Program-made: the position numbers and the translations under genes
The notes under the pieces: generated by a model
What the model was told of the DNA's origin: nothing
What the model saw: the letters and a program-made list of their open reading frames with translations, nothing else
Database searches by the model: none
Shown here: positions 46,694-55,739 of the stretch, piece after piece
Layout of the letters: every line of letters begins with the position of its first letter
Numbering within the stretch: position 1 is the stretch's first letter
Origin: Novosphingobium aerophilum
GTDB lineage: Bacteria > Pseudomonadota > Alphaproteobacteria > Sphingomonadales > Sphingomonadaceae
Reading direction: 5' to 3'
DNA length: 64,000 bases
Assembly: GCF_014230305.1 (NCBI RefSeq)
Contig: NZ_JACLAU010000007.1
Coordinates: forward strand, 93,009-157,008

Positions 46694-47525
46694 AGTAGCT
46701 GTCACCGACCGAATCGTCTTTGCGAACCAGCGGCCGTTCGTCCTGATTGGCGGCATGAACGTGATCGAGGACGACGAGATCGTGATGGAAGTCGCCTCGA
46801 CCTTTGTCGAGGTCACAACCCACCTACGCATTCCCTATGTTTTCAAGGCGTCGTTCGACAAGGCCAATCGGTCGTCAATAGACTCGTTTCGCGGACCCGG
46901 GCTTGAACGGGGTCTGCGCACGCTGGCAGATGTGAAGTCCCGCTTCGGCGTTCCTGTGCTGACTGACGTCCACGAACCACATCAGGCCGCCCCCGCTGCC
47001 GAAGTGGCCGACATCATTCAGTTGCCGGCGTTTCTCGCCCGCCAGACCGATCTGGTCGTGGCAATGGGCCGGACGAAGGCCGCGATCAATGTTAAGAAGC
47101 CACAGTTCCTCGCGCCGCAGGAAATGGGTCATATCATTCGCAAACTGGCTGAGGCCGGGAACGAGAAGGTGATCCTGTGCGAGCGGGGCAGTTGCTTCGG
47201 CTATAACAATCTGGTGGTCGACATGCTCGGCATGGATCAGATGCGCACCATGGCCCCGGTTGTCTTCGATGCCACGCATGCATTGCAGAAGCCGGGCGGC
47301 AGGGCCGACGGCGCAGACGGGCGGCGCGGGCAAGCGAGCGCGCTTGCCCGATCAGGTATCGCGCTTGGGATTGCCGGCCTGTTCCTCGAAGCGCACCCGG
47401 ATCCGGCCAAGGCTTTGTGTGATGGTCCTTGCGCCCTGCCCCTAGCGGCGCTCAACGATTATCTGGTCCAGATTCAGGCAATTGACCGGCTCGTAAAATC
47501 CTTCGCCCCTCTGGCAACGGATTGA
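46686..47525 (+). CDS. kdsA: Kdo-8-P synthase, copy 2, embedded in the glycosyltransferase run
   Basis: 279 aa, full length. All core motifs are intact: [16 protein letters not shown] (metal-independent Asn), [72 protein letters not shown]. By eye roughly 70 % identical to copy 1 at 31823, so an old paralogue or separately acquired, not a recent duplication. Its coding start lies inside the end of the two-domain glycosyltransferase gene and its stop overlaps the next gene, so its synthesis is tied to glycan assembly genes. It may boost Kdo supply, or make a related ulosonic acid. Confidence 0.93.
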   Translation: MHEVAVTDRIVFANQRPFVLIGGMNVIEDDEIVMEVASTFVEVTTHLRIPYVFKASFDKANRSSIDSFRGPGLERGLRTLADVKSRFGVPVLTDVHEPHQAAPAAEVADIIQLPAFLARQTDLVVAMGRTKAAINVKKPQFLAPQEMGHIIRKLAEAGNEKVILCERGSCFGYNNLVVDMLGMDQMRTMAPVVFDATHALQKPGGRADGADGRRGQASALARSGIALGIAGLFLEAHPDPAKALCDGPCALPLAALNDYLVQIQAIDRLVKSFAPLATD

Positions 47526-48331
47526 CTGTGAATGCAAACGTGCTGAAGTCATTTTTTCGACACCTCGCCCAACGGAATCCCGACGTGCCCAAGCCTCGCA
47601 TTCTCCTGTTCGGCGACAGCCACACCTATGCCATTCAGCGCGCCATCGAGCGCCGTAACGCCAAAGGAATTGTCAGTCCGCTTGAAGCGCACCGCTTGCT
47701 CAAGACCAAGAACAACCTGGTCATGGGCGATACCTCGTTCGAGGACTTCCTCACCCTGACCGGTGCGCTGCGCGAGAGCGACGTCGTGGTTTCAATGATC
47801 GGCGGTAACCAGCACGCGGTGTTCAGCACGATCCAGCACCCCCAGCGGTTCACCTTCATGCTACCAGGCGACGTCTCTGCCGAGCCGGGAGCCGAGCTCA
47901 TTCCGTATCGGGCCCTGGCCCAGCACTTCAATTCGGGCATCAGGGGCCGCGACGGCCAGTCTCTCGCAGCCTTGCGCGAGGCGACGCGGGCGAGGGTCGT
48001 GCATCTTCAGCCGCCGCCGCCGAAGCGCGACAACGACCACATCCTAAAGCACCATGAAAGCAAGTTTGCCCAGGACAACATTGCCGACCTGGGGGTTTCA
48101 GCCCCGGAGCTGCGCATGGCATTCTGGCGCTTGCAATCCCGGCTGCTGGAGGAGCTTTGCGTCGAGCTAAACATCGAGGTCCTTCCGCCGCCGCCTGCGG
48201 CCTTGGATAGGCACGGATACCTGGCCCCGGAATTCTATGCGAGCGACGCCACCCACGCGAACCCATCCTATGGCGAACTGGTGCTCCAGCAGATCGAGAC
48301 TAGCTTCGGCCCGGCGGAGGCTACGCGATGA
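47522..48331 (+). CDS. SGNH/GDSL-like hydrolase or acyltransferase
   Basis: 269 aa from a TTG at 47522 that overlaps the kdsA stop; a GTG at 47528 is equally possible. Block I is [17 protein letters not shown] (Ser33 nucleophile), an oxyanion Gly-Asn in [11 protein letters not shown], and a C-terminal D242-x2-H245 in [18 protein letters not shown]. These are the SGNH catalytic elements. No signal peptide, so it acts in the cytoplasm. A role in adding or removing an acyl group from a nucleotide sugar or capsule chain is inferred from context. It is coupled to the GSCFA gene by ATGA. Confidence 0.72.
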   Translation: MTVNANVLKSFFRHLAQRNPDVPKPRILLFGDSHTYAIQRAIERRNAKGIVSPLEAHRLLKTKNNLVMGDTSFEDFLTLTGALRESDVVVSMIGGNQHAVFSTIQHPQRFTFMLPGDVSAEPGAELIPYRALAQHFNSGIRGRDGQSLAALREATRARVVHLQPPPPKRDNDHILKHHESKFAQDNIADLGVSAPELRMAFWRLQSRLLEELCVELNIEVLPPPPAALDRHGYLAPEFYASDATHANPSYGELVLQQIETSFGPAEATR

Positions 48332-49398
48332 GCCAGCATCCCTACAAATCGCTCCCGGACGAGGCATTCTGGCGCCGTTCAGTAGCCGCACCCGCGCCGG
48401 CCGACGTTGATCCAGTCGGCGAGTTCGAACTTCGGATCACGCCGGACACCCGCGTTGCCACCGCAGGGAGCTGCTTCGCGCAACATATCGCGCGTTATCT
48501 GAGCAGATCCGGCTACAACTACTACGTGACCGAACTGGGCCACCCGGTGCTGCCGGAAGCGGTCCGCAAGGCCCACAACTATGGGCTTTTCTCGGCGCGC
48601 TACGGCAACATCTACACGGCCCGGCAGTTGCTTCAGCTGTGGCAACGCGCGTTCGGGCTTATGTCGCCGACCGAGGACTGCTGGCAGGAAGGCGAAGAAT
48701 GCTTTCTTGATCCATTCCGCCCCACCACACAGCCGGGCGGCTACGTCTCGCGCGCGGAGCTTGAAGCCGACCGGTCGCAGCACCTCGCTGCGGTGCGCCG
48801 GATGTTTGAAACACTCGACGTTTTCGTGTTCACTCTCGGGCTGACCGAAGCGTGGCGATCGATCCAGGACGGTGCGGTCTTTCCCCTGTGCCCCGGCACC
48901 GAAGGCGGGACGTTCGATCCGGCACGCCATGAGTTCTATAACCAGACCGTTGATGACGTGATCGCCGACATGGACCAATTCATTACAGCGCTGTTGGCCG
49001 TGAACCCGACGGCGCAAGTGATCCTGACAGTGTCCCCGGTGCCGCTGATGGCGACCGCCGAGCCCGGCGCACATGTCCTTGCTTCGACAACCTATTCCAA
49101 GTCGGTCCTGCGCGTCGCAGCCGAAACGCTGCGCAAGCGTTTCGCAGCCGTTCATTACTTCCCCTCATATGAGATCATCACCGGAGCATTCAATCGGGGC
49201 GCCTACTATGCGGATGATCTGCGCAATGTGCTCGAATCCGGGGTCAACCACGTTATGCGACTGTTCATGACCCATGCGACGGGCGGTGTCGTTGCCCCTG
49301 TCCGGCAGTCGGGCGAGGATGTGATTGCCCGCCAACAGCGATTGAGCCAGGAGCTGGTGGACGTCGAATGTGACGAGATCGCGCTCGACCCCGATTGA
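48328..49398 (+). CDS. GSCFA domain protein
   Basis: 356 aa. The family name motif is present: VATAGSCFAQHIARYL (47-51 GSCFA), followed by YNYYVTELGHPVLPEAVRKA, RYGNIYTARQLLQLW, VFVFTLGLTEAWRSIQDGAV, FYNQTVDDVIADMDQFI, VILTVSPVPLMAT, YSKSVLRVAAETL and VHYFPSYEIITG. GSCFA is related to SGNH esterases (Ser in GSCFA as candidate nucleophile); members occur in polysaccharide loci but their reaction is not settled. Directly follows the SGNH gene, giving a pair of esterase-like proteins. Confidence 0.9.
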   Translation: MSQHPYKSLPDEAFWRRSVAAPAPADVDPVGEFELRITPDTRVATAGSCFAQHIARYLSRSGYNYYVTELGHPVLPEAVRKAHNYGLFSARYGNIYTARQLLQLWQRAFGLMSPTEDCWQEGEECFLDPFRPTTQPGGYVSRAELEADRSQHLAAVRRMFETLDVFVFTLGLTEAWRSIQDGAVFPLCPGTEGGTFDPARHEFYNQTVDDVIADMDQFITALLAVNPTAQVILTVSPVPLMATAEPGAHVLASTTYSKSVLRVAAETLRKRFAAVHYFPSYEIITGAFNRGAYYADDLRNVLESGVNHVMRLFMTHATGGVVAPVRQSGEDVIARQQRLSQELVDVECDEIALDPD

Positions 49399-49446
49399 TC
49401 CACGCCGCCACCCATCACCGACCGCGCACAATCGAAGGACGCTGGT

Positions 49447-50493
49447 TTGAATCTGTTCGACATGCTCCGCCGCAAGGACCGCAACCTGGAAGTGTCCGGG
49501 CCGGTGGCGATGGCCAAGCACACCTGCGCTGGACAACTTTGGCGCGGTCTAAGCCTAGCGCCCAGCGCAGCCCTCCGAATCCCCGACGTGCGGCGCTTTG
49601 CCAGTCTGCGGACCTGGCCAGCCGACTGCGGCTGGATGATCCAGGCTCCGGTCGAAACCGTGGTTGAAGTGTCGTTCCGCGCGCCCGAGCACGACGACCG
49701 GGTTGTTGAGCTCACCACTTTCCACGGAGGCTTCCAGCCGCTGGTGCTGCCCTGGCCGAAAGCTCGCGCGGGCAAGCTCGACCTGCATATCAAGGTCATC
49801 GGGCAGAGCCCGGAGGCCGCTTTCCTGGCAGTGCATCGGGCGCTGTCTCGCCAGTGGCTGTTCGACAGTTCAACCGGACGTGGAGTCGAGATCGGGCCGG
49901 GCGCGCAACCGCAGATCCTGCCCCGAGAAGGGGTCGAGGTCTCCTATCTCGAACAGATGCCGCCCGACGTCTGGAACGCGCTCTACAATGGCGGGGGCAA
50001 GTATGTCAGTCGCCCCGAGCTCTGGGACAATTACATCGTCGGCAATGCTCAGGATCTGCCGGTGCCGGATGGTTCGCTTGATTTTCTGTTCGGCAGCCAC
50101 GTGTTCGAACACCTGGCAAACCCCATCGGACACCTGCGCAACTGGAAGGCCAAAATGCGCCCGGGGGGCAAGGTGATCTGCGTGGTGCCCGACCTTAACG
50201 GCACCAAGGATGCGATCCAGCAGCGCAGCTCACTGGCCGAATGGCTGGAGGAGGACGCCGCCTGCACCTGGGCCCCGGTGCTACACCACTATATGCGGCA
50301 CTTGCGCCGGCCGGCCGACGATGAAGAACTGATCGCGGCGATGAGCCGCAACGAATCGATCCACGTGCACTACTACGACAACATCAATTGCCAGGTCCTG
50401 CTGGATTATGCAGTCACAGCGCTTGGCTATTCTGACTATCTGATTGAGCATACGCCTAATCACAAAGACTTCCATTTCATGCTGTTCAATTGA
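49447..50493 (+). CDS. SAM-dependent methyltransferase with N-terminal extension
   Basis: 348 aa from a TTG at 49447 with GAAGGA 8 bases upstream. The first 125 aa are an extra beta-rich domain (VETVVEVSFRAPEHDDRVVE). The methyltransferase part has GRGVEIGPGAQPQILP (motif I), VGNAQDLPVPDGSLDFLFGS, HVFEHLANPIGHLRNWKAKM, RPGGKVICVVPDLNGTKDA, and a terminal region with IHVHYYDNINCQVLLDYAV. It matches methyltransferase-11 type enzymes in O-antigen and capsule loci. Substrate unknown. Confidence 0.82.
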   Translation: MNLFDMLRRKDRNLEVSGPVAMAKHTCAGQLWRGLSLAPSAALRIPDVRRFASLRTWPADCGWMIQAPVETVVEVSFRAPEHDDRVVELTTFHGGFQPLVLPWPKARAGKLDLHIKVIGQSPEAAFLAVHRALSRQWLFDSSTGRGVEIGPGAQPQILPREGVEVSYLEQMPPDVWNALYNGGGKYVSRPELWDNYIVGNAQDLPVPDGSLDFLFGSHVFEHLANPIGHLRNWKAKMRPGGKVICVVPDLNGTKDAIQQRSSLAEWLEEDAACTWAPVLHHYMRHLRRPADDEELIAAMSRNESIHVHYYDNINCQVLLDYAVTALGYSDYLIEHTPNHKDFHFMLFN

Positions 50494-50513
50494 ATTCCGG
50501 GGTCGGAAATACC

Positions 50514-51644
50514 ATGCAAAGAACTGTGCTGATCACCGGGGGGGCGGGCTTTATCGGCACCCATCTAGCCCGACTTGCGCTTGCGGCGGGCCATCGGGTG
50601 CGCATCCTCGACAACCTGTCACCCCAGATCCATGGTGCCGACCCGGATTACCGCCCGCCGGCAGGTGCCGAATTCATGCGGGGTGACGTGGTGTCGAGGG
50701 CGGACCTGACGGCGGCCCTGGACGGCGTGGAGGCCGTGGTCCACCTGGCGGCCGAGACTGGGACCGGTCAGTCGATGTATGAAATCGAGCGCTACTACCG
50801 AGTCAATGTCCAGGGCACCGCGGTCCTGTTCGACATTCTCGCCAACGGGCCGCACCAGGTCGGGGCGGTCGTGCTGGGCTCGAGCCGCTCGGTCTATGGT
50901 GAAGGCGCCTACATCTGTAACGTCTGTTCGCCGGAAGGGCGTCGCTGTTATCCCGAGCCGCGGACGCCGGAGCAGCTTGCCCAGAACCGCTGGTCGCCGA
51001 GCTGCCCGGTCTGCGGTGAGCCTGTTGATGCGGTGGCGACCTGCGAGGGTGACCGGCTGTCACCCGCGTCGGTCTATGCGGCCAGCAAGCTGGCGCAGGA
51101 AGACCTGGTTCGGGTTAACTGCCGCGCCCTGGGAGTTCAGCCCGTGGTGCTGCGTTTCCAGAACGTGTTTGGCGAAGGCCAGTCGCTCAAGAACCCGTAC
51201 ACCGGGATCCTCTCGATCTTCTCGACCCGGATCAGGCTTGGCCTGTCGCTGCCTATCTTCGAAGACGGCGAGGAGACGCGCGATTTCATCCATGTCGAAG
51301 ACGTCGCGCAGGCAATCCTCGCTGGTCTGAACCCGCGGCCCGATATCAAGGACACGATCAACGTGGGCAGCGGCGAGGCCACAACCATCATGGCTGTGGC
51401 TCGACTGCTCAGCGCCACGCTCGGCGGTACGGTAGAGCCGCATGTCACGGCCCAGTACCGCGTGGGTGACATCCGGCACAACTGGGCCGATGTTGCCCGA
51501 CTGCGGCAACTGACCGGTGGCGCGCGGATCTCTCTCGAGGAAGGCATTCGGCGCTTTGCCGCCTGGGTGGCGACACAACCGATCCCGCCCGATCTTCTCG
51601 AGCAGGCGAATGCGGAATTGAAAGCACGCGGGCTGATGGGCTAG
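50514..51644 (+). CDS. NAD-dependent epimerase with Cys-rich insert, dTDP-L-rhamnose 4-epimerase-like
   Basis: 376 aa from the ATG at 50514. Extended [46 protein letters not shown], catalytic Tyr-Lys in SVYAASKLAQEDL. Between Y and the active site is a roughly 40-aa insert with C-x2-C pairs (YICNVCSPEGRRC and SPSCPVCGEPV) that looks like a zinc ribbon and is a hallmark of WbiB-type dTDP-L-rhamnose 4-epimerases making dTDP-6-deoxy-L-talose. The locus makes dTDP-L-rhamnose (60.3-63.7 kb), so this assignment fits. Confidence 0.75.
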   Translation: MQRTVLITGGAGFIGTHLARLALAAGHRVRILDNLSPQIHGADPDYRPPAGAEFMRGDVVSRADLTAALDGVEAVVHLAAETGTGQSMYEIERYYRVNVQGTAVLFDILANGPHQVGAVVLGSSRSVYGEGAYICNVCSPEGRRCYPEPRTPEQLAQNRWSPSCPVCGEPVDAVATCEGDRLSPASVYAASKLAQEDLVRVNCRALGVQPVVLRFQNVFGEGQSLKNPYTGILSIFSTRIRLGLSLPIFEDGEETRDFIHVEDVAQAILAGLNPRPDIKDTINVGSGEATTIMAVARLLSATLGGTVEPHVTAQYRVGDIRHNWADVARLRQLTGGARISLEEGIRRFAAWVATQPIPPDLLEQANAELKARGLMG

Positions 51645-52712
51645 GTGATCGGTGGCAAGGCAAAGCGGGACAGACGCAGGATGACGTTCGCGCACTTGCT
51701 GCGGCGCCTGCCGCAGCTTCTGTCGCGCAGGCGGCTTAAGCGGCTGCAAAGCGCATCGAGAGATAAAGGCACGGTCCGCTCCGGGCTGGCAGAGAACGTG
51801 AAAGGACATTCAGTGGACGTCACCTCGGGCAATCTCAAGACCAAGTGGCTTGACCTCGACTATGCCGAGGTCGCCTATCGGGGTGAGGTAATGCGGTATG
51901 CGACAACGGGCTCGTCGAGCGCGAAGCGGGTCCGCAGCCTGTTCACCAAGGAACCCATCACGCTGGCCTGGATCGACAGCTTCCGCGAGAACGAGGTCCT
52001 GTTCGACATTGGCGCGAATGTAGGGATGTACACTGTATATGCTGCCATGATGCGCAAGGCGCGGGTCTATTCCTTCGAGCCTGAGGCACTCAATTATGCC
52101 GAGCTCAACAAGAACATCTACCTGAACAATCTACACCACACGTGCCTTGCCTATGGCCTTGCGCTCAGCGATGTCGACAAGACCGACCGGCTGCTGCTGA
52201 GCGATTTCGGCTTGGGAATTTCCTATCACGATTTCGAGGAGAACAGCTGGACCGAGGACAAGCAGTTCGCCGAGGATTGGCACGTCAGCAAGGATCATCG
52301 GCGTCCGCAGGGGTGCATCGGCCGCCGGGTCGACACGCTGATTGCCGATGGCCTTCCCGTGCCCAACCACATCAAGATCGATGTCGACGGGCTTGAGCAC
52401 CGGGTCATCGCGGGAATGCTGGAAACGCTGCGCCAGCCTGATCTGCGCACCGTACTCATCGAGATCAACTTCGACAATCCGACGAATCTTGCCATTATCG
52501 ACCAGCTCGAGGCGATGGGCTGGCGCTATTCGTGGGAACAGCTGCGGATCAATCGGAAGGTCAAGTTCACGATCGACCAGATCAAGGAGTACCAGCGGCG
52601 CGGCGTTGGTGGCCTGAACTACATCTTCTTCAAGGAAGATTCGTATGCCGATCTCTTCCAGCGAGTGTTCAACACCTATACCCCCGGCGAAATCATCGAC
52701 ATCAGCGTCTGA
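51645..52712 (+). CDS. FkbM family methyltransferase
   Basis: 355 aa from a GTG at 51645 directly after the previous stop; the ATG at 51681 is an alternative that removes a 12-aa basic start. Core: ENEVLFDIGANVGMYTVYAA (motif I), ARVYSFEPEALNYAELNKNI, HIKIDVDGLEHRVIAGMLET, VLIEINFDN, and YIFFKEDS. FkbM proteins O-methylate sugars and natural products. It is the last gene of block B and is followed by an insertion-sequence relic, so the right end of the block may have been trimmed. Confidence 0.9.
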   Translation: MIGGKAKRDRRRMTFAHLLRRLPQLLSRRRLKRLQSASRDKGTVRSGLAENVKGHSVDVTSGNLKTKWLDLDYAEVAYRGEVMRYATTGSSSAKRVRSLFTKEPITLAWIDSFRENEVLFDIGANVGMYTVYAAMMRKARVYSFEPEALNYAELNKNIYLNNLHHTCLAYGLALSDVDKTDRLLLSDFGLGISYHDFEENSWTEDKQFAEDWHVSKDHRRPQGCIGRRVDTLIADGLPVPNHIKIDVDGLEHRVIAGMLETLRQPDLRTVLIEINFDNPTNLAIIDQLEAMGWRYSWEQLRINRKVKFTIDQIKEYQRRGVGGLNYIFFKEDSYADLFQRVFNTYTPGEIIDISV

Positions 52713-52785
52713 CCCGATGCCGGCTACCTGCGTCGCCTTCCTGCGGCGCAGATGGCCGGCCGGAAACTGATCTGATCCCGGAAAA

Positions 52786-52940
52786 CTGGATCGCTTTGAG
52801 TTAGAGTTTTTCGCCGTAATCTCCCGGGCTGGGAGGAGCGAAGGACGATGAAGGCATCGAGTCACGCTGATGAATCCCGGTGGCGCACCCAGCCCGTCAC
52901 CGTGACCCTGGCCGGGAAACTCTAACCCGGGGTGGTCCAG
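52786..52940. mobile_element. Relic of an IS3-like insertion sequence
   Basis: A terminal inverted repeat pair is visible: CTGGATCGCTTTGAGTTAGA at 52786 and, on the other strand, CTGGACCACCCCGGGTTAGA from 52940, both continuing GTTT. Inside, ATGAAGGCATCGAG at 52850 with GGAGGAGCGAAGGACG before it is the usual start of an IS3-family OrfA (MKAS-), but the frame stops after 25 codons. Almost the whole transposase is deleted. The 52941-53091 flank has no gene and may contain more IS-derived DNA. The relic separates capsule blocks B and C. Confidence 0.6.
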
Positions 52941-53091
52941 AGAATGGTGTCGGATCAACCGTGGCAGGTCACAAACCGGCGGACTCTCGTTATGACCGCG
53001 GGACCAGCGAGGGGCAGGTCAGCCAGAAGCCGCTCTAAATCCGAAATTCCGGCTACGCTTCAGCCTAAGTGAAAACGAGTCTAGGGGAAGG

Positions 53092-53760
53092 TCAGAAGGT
53101 CTGCGGCTCGGCCAGCAGCGCCTTGTACTGATCGTAGACCTCATCGAAATCGTCGTATTCCTCGATGGTGCCGTTGCGGAACAACAGGAATCGGTTGCAC
53201 GTCCCCTTGAGATAACGGTGGCTGTGCGACACGATCAGCATGGCCTTGTCGGCGCGCTTTTCGAACAGCTCGACCTTGCATCGCTCGCGAAATGAGTCGT
53301 CCCCGACCGCCATAACCTCGTCGATCAGGTAGCAATCGAAGTCGATCGTCATCGAAATGGCGAAGGCAAGCCGCGCCCGCATACCCGATGAATAGACCCC
53401 CACCGGTTCGTAGAGGTATGCCCCCAGCTCAGAGAAGTCCTTCACGAAGGCCAGCCGGTCTTGGAAGTCCACCCCATAGATCCGGCAAATGAACCGCAGG
53501 TTGTCGATCCCGGTCAGCTTGGCATGGAATCCGCCGGTGAATGCCAGCGGCCACGACACGCTCATTTCACGCTCGACCGTTCCCGTGGTCGCCTGCTCGG
53601 CCCCGCCAATCACTCGCACCAAGGTGGACTTCCCAGCCCCGTTCCGGCCGAGAATGCCAACGTGCTCACCCCGGCGGATAGTTAGGTTGATCCCCTTGAG
53701 GATCGTGCGCATCCCGCTGTTGGTGGGATACTGTTTGGTCACATCGGTCAGACGGATCAT
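53092..53760 (-). CDS. kpsT: Capsule ABC transporter ATP-binding protein KpsT
   Basis: 222 aa. Walker A GRNGAGKST at 38-46, signature region YSSGMRARLAFAISM, Walker B FDCYLIDEVMAVGDDSF, switch His in LIVSHSHRYLKG. It matches KpsT/BexA/CtrD ATPases that power export of lipid-linked capsule. Its ATG overlaps the kpsM stop (ATGA). The N-terminus MIRLTDVTKQYPTNSG is typical, so the longer open frame upstream is ignored. Confidence 0.95.
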   Translation of the reverse strand: MIRLTDVTKQYPTNSGMRTILKGINLTIRRGEHVGILGRNGAGKSTLVRVIGGAEQATTGTVEREMSVSWPLAFTGGFHAKLTGIDNLRFICRIYGVDFQDRLAFVKDFSELGAYLYEPVGVYSSGMRARLAFAISMTIDFDCYLIDEVMAVGDDSFRERCKVELFEKRADKAMLIVSHSHRYLKGTCNRFLLFRNGTIEEYDDFDEVYDQYKALLAEPQTF

Positions 53761-54569
53761 TCGTAGTCCGCTTCGACGGTCTGCAACCGCACCATTGCAA
53801 GGGCAACGAGGCTGAGCACGAGATTGAATACGACAACGTATTCCATGTCGTAGTAGGCCCGCATCTTGGTCCCGAAGTAGCCTTCCCGAATGAACTCGAC
53901 GCAGTTGAGCATTGGCAGGTAGAGCAGGATCTCGCGTGCCTTCTCGGGCAGGGACTCGACGATGAAGGCCGCCCCGGAAAACGGGAAGAGGAGATAGGAG
54001 AACGGGGGCCACAGCTTGTCGACCAGTTCGGACTTCTCCGACAAAGCGCCCAGCACCATGGCCAGACCGGCCCCAAACCAGCCAAGAGTTAGCCAACCAC
54101 CAAGGAGTTGCAGCGCATCTTCCGGCAGTGCCACCGCATCGAACGCCCAGAAGGCCACCACCAGCAGCACGAAACTAGCGGAGCTGCCGCCGAACTCCAG
54201 CAGGATGCGCGATAGGTAGACATCAAGCGGGCGGACTTGCCGATGGAACATCAACGACTTGTTGCCCTTGATCGCATTGATGCAGCGAGCGGGCATATTC
54301 CGCCACATCAACATCGATGCGTAGCCGGTGATCGCGAAGGCGGTAATCGGCAGATCGGAACCGTGGATGGTCCGGGTCGCCGTCCACAACGCGGTAACCG
54401 CGAGTGTGAACAGCATGGGTTCCAGAAAGAGCCAGAGAAATCCGAGATTGTTCCGCCCATAGCGCGTGAGCATTTCCCGGATGAGGAGCGCGTGCAGCAC
54501 ACGGCCCTGCACCAGAAGCCCGTTAGACGAAGGCGTCGCCTGCGCCGGTTCGACGAGCTTACTGGGCAT
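53757..54569 (-). CDS. kpsM: Capsule ABC transporter permease KpsM
   Basis: 270 aa from the ATG at 54569. ABC-2 type permease with an N-terminal ALLIREMLTRYGRNNLGFLW coupling helix and six transmembrane segments (among them WLFLEPMLFTLAVTALWTAT, SFVLLVVAFWAFDAVAL, FNLVLSLVALAMV). VQGRVLHALLIREMLTRYG is the family start. Forms the inner-membrane channel with KpsT. Overlaps the end of kpsE by 11 bp. Confidence 0.94.
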   Translation of the reverse strand: MPSKLVEPAQATPSSNGLLVQGRVLHALLIREMLTRYGRNNLGFLWLFLEPMLFTLAVTALWTATRTIHGSDLPITAFAITGYASMLMWRNMPARCINAIKGNKSLMFHRQVRPLDVYLSRILLEFGGSSASFVLLVVAFWAFDAVALPEDALQLLGGWLTLGWFGAGLAMVLGALSEKSELVDKLWPPFSYLLFPFSGAAFIVESLPEKAREILLYLPMLNCVEFIREGYFGTKMRAYYDMEYVVVFNLVLSLVALAMVRLQTVEADYE

Positions 54570-55668
54570 GCTCTTTGACGCCTGCCAGCAGCATCGACGC
54601 GATACCCCAGGCAACGAGGCCTAGTGCGAGGGTCGCCAGGATACCTCGCGCCCGCCGGGGCTCAAGTGGCGCATCGGGGAGGTTGGGCTGCGCGATGCGC
54701 TCGACATAGACCTGCTGCCGCCGCGCCTCGTTTCGAGCCTCTTGTAGCGAGGCCAGCGCACTGGTCAGCTGCTTGTTGGCGAACTCTTGCTCGATAAACA
54801 GCTTCTGGTACTGGACCGCGCTGGCGGCCAGGGAACGATCGCCCCCGGCGAGCGCGCCCATCTCCTTGCGGATTGCCGACTTCATCGTGGCAAGACGGTT
54901 CTCAAGCGAAGGGATCTGGGGGTTCTGCGGGGTGAATGCGCGGAACTGGTTGAGCATGGTCTGGGTCGAGATCACATCATCCTGCAGTTTCGAGATCATC
55001 GCCATCTGGGCCGTCGCCTGGATCTGGGGATCGACAACGCCCTCGCGGTTGCGGTAGGCGGCAAGCGCTACAGCCGCGTTCCGCGCCCGCGCCTGGGCAT
55101 CGTTCACTTCGATCTGGGCAAACTTGATCATGTCCTGCCGGCCACGCTGGTTCATCCGGTTGATCGTCTGTTCGGAAATCTCCAGCAGGCGGACGTTGAA
55201 ACGATAGGCATCCTGCGGCGAGTAGGCCCGCACCGTGAGCGTGGAGATCGAGGTCGTGGGATCGCTCTCGACCCGCACGCGATTGAGATAATACTTGTAG
55301 AGGTCCTCGAACGAGCCCGCGATGCCCAGCGGATCGAAGCGATCGAAGATCGAGATCCGCGACGCGGTAAAGGCGTTGGTAAACTCTCCGCGGCGATTGA
55401 TGTCCTGCAGCGCGCCGCGAGACTCCACGAACGATTTCGCCGCGAATGCTTCCTCGTTGGCGTTGGAGAAGCCGGCCGAAGCCAAAACAAGCCCTAGTCC
55501 GGTGGCGGCTGGCTTCTCCGGACTACGAACAACGTAACGCGACTCCGAAATGTACACGTCCGAAGCGACAAGACCGAAATAAACAATTGCAGCCAGCGTG
55601 GGGAAAACGACGAGGAACAAAAACAGTCCGTCAAAGCGCCGAAATCGTGTAGAGAGCCGGAATACCAT
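54559..55668 (-). CDS. kpsE: Capsule export inner-membrane protein KpsE (PCP-3 type)
   Basis: 369 aa from the ATG at 55668 (a TTG at 55689 is possible). Topology is that of polysaccharide co-polymerase/membrane-fusion proteins: TM1 FLFLVVFPTLAAIVYFGLVA, a large periplasmic domain with coiled coil (about 170-310), and TM2 ILATLALGLVAWGIASMLLA near the C-terminus. SRYVVRSPEKPAATGLG and TSISTLTVRAYSPQDAY are conserved KpsE/CtrB/BexC elements. It links KpsMT to the outer-membrane exporter encoded at 35777. Confidence 0.93.
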   Translation of the reverse strand: MVFRLSTRFRRFDGLFLFLVVFPTLAAIVYFGLVASDVYISESRYVVRSPEKPAATGLGLVLASAGFSNANEEAFAAKSFVESRGALQDINRRGEFTNAFTASRISIFDRFDPLGIAGSFEDLYKYYLNRVRVESDPTTSISTLTVRAYSPQDAYRFNVRLLEISEQTINRMNQRGRQDMIKFAQIEVNDAQARARNAAVALAAYRNREGVVDPQIQATAQMAMISKLQDDVISTQTMLNQFRAFTPQNPQIPSLENRLATMKSAIRKEMGALAGGDRSLAASAVQYQKLFIEQEFANKQLTSALASLQEARNEARRQQVYVERIAQPNLPDAPLEPRRARGILATLALGLVAWGIASMLLAGVKEHAQ

Positions 55669-55739
55669 GTCGCTCTTGGTCTTTACCAATTGATCCAGAG
55701 GGCCACCGCAGCAGCGGGTGCCCTCATTGGCCGCTAGCC

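Noticed and set aside
52850..52927. 25-codon ORF MKASSHADESRW...
   Set aside because: It is the truncated start of a deleted transposase gene within the IS relic, not an independent gene.
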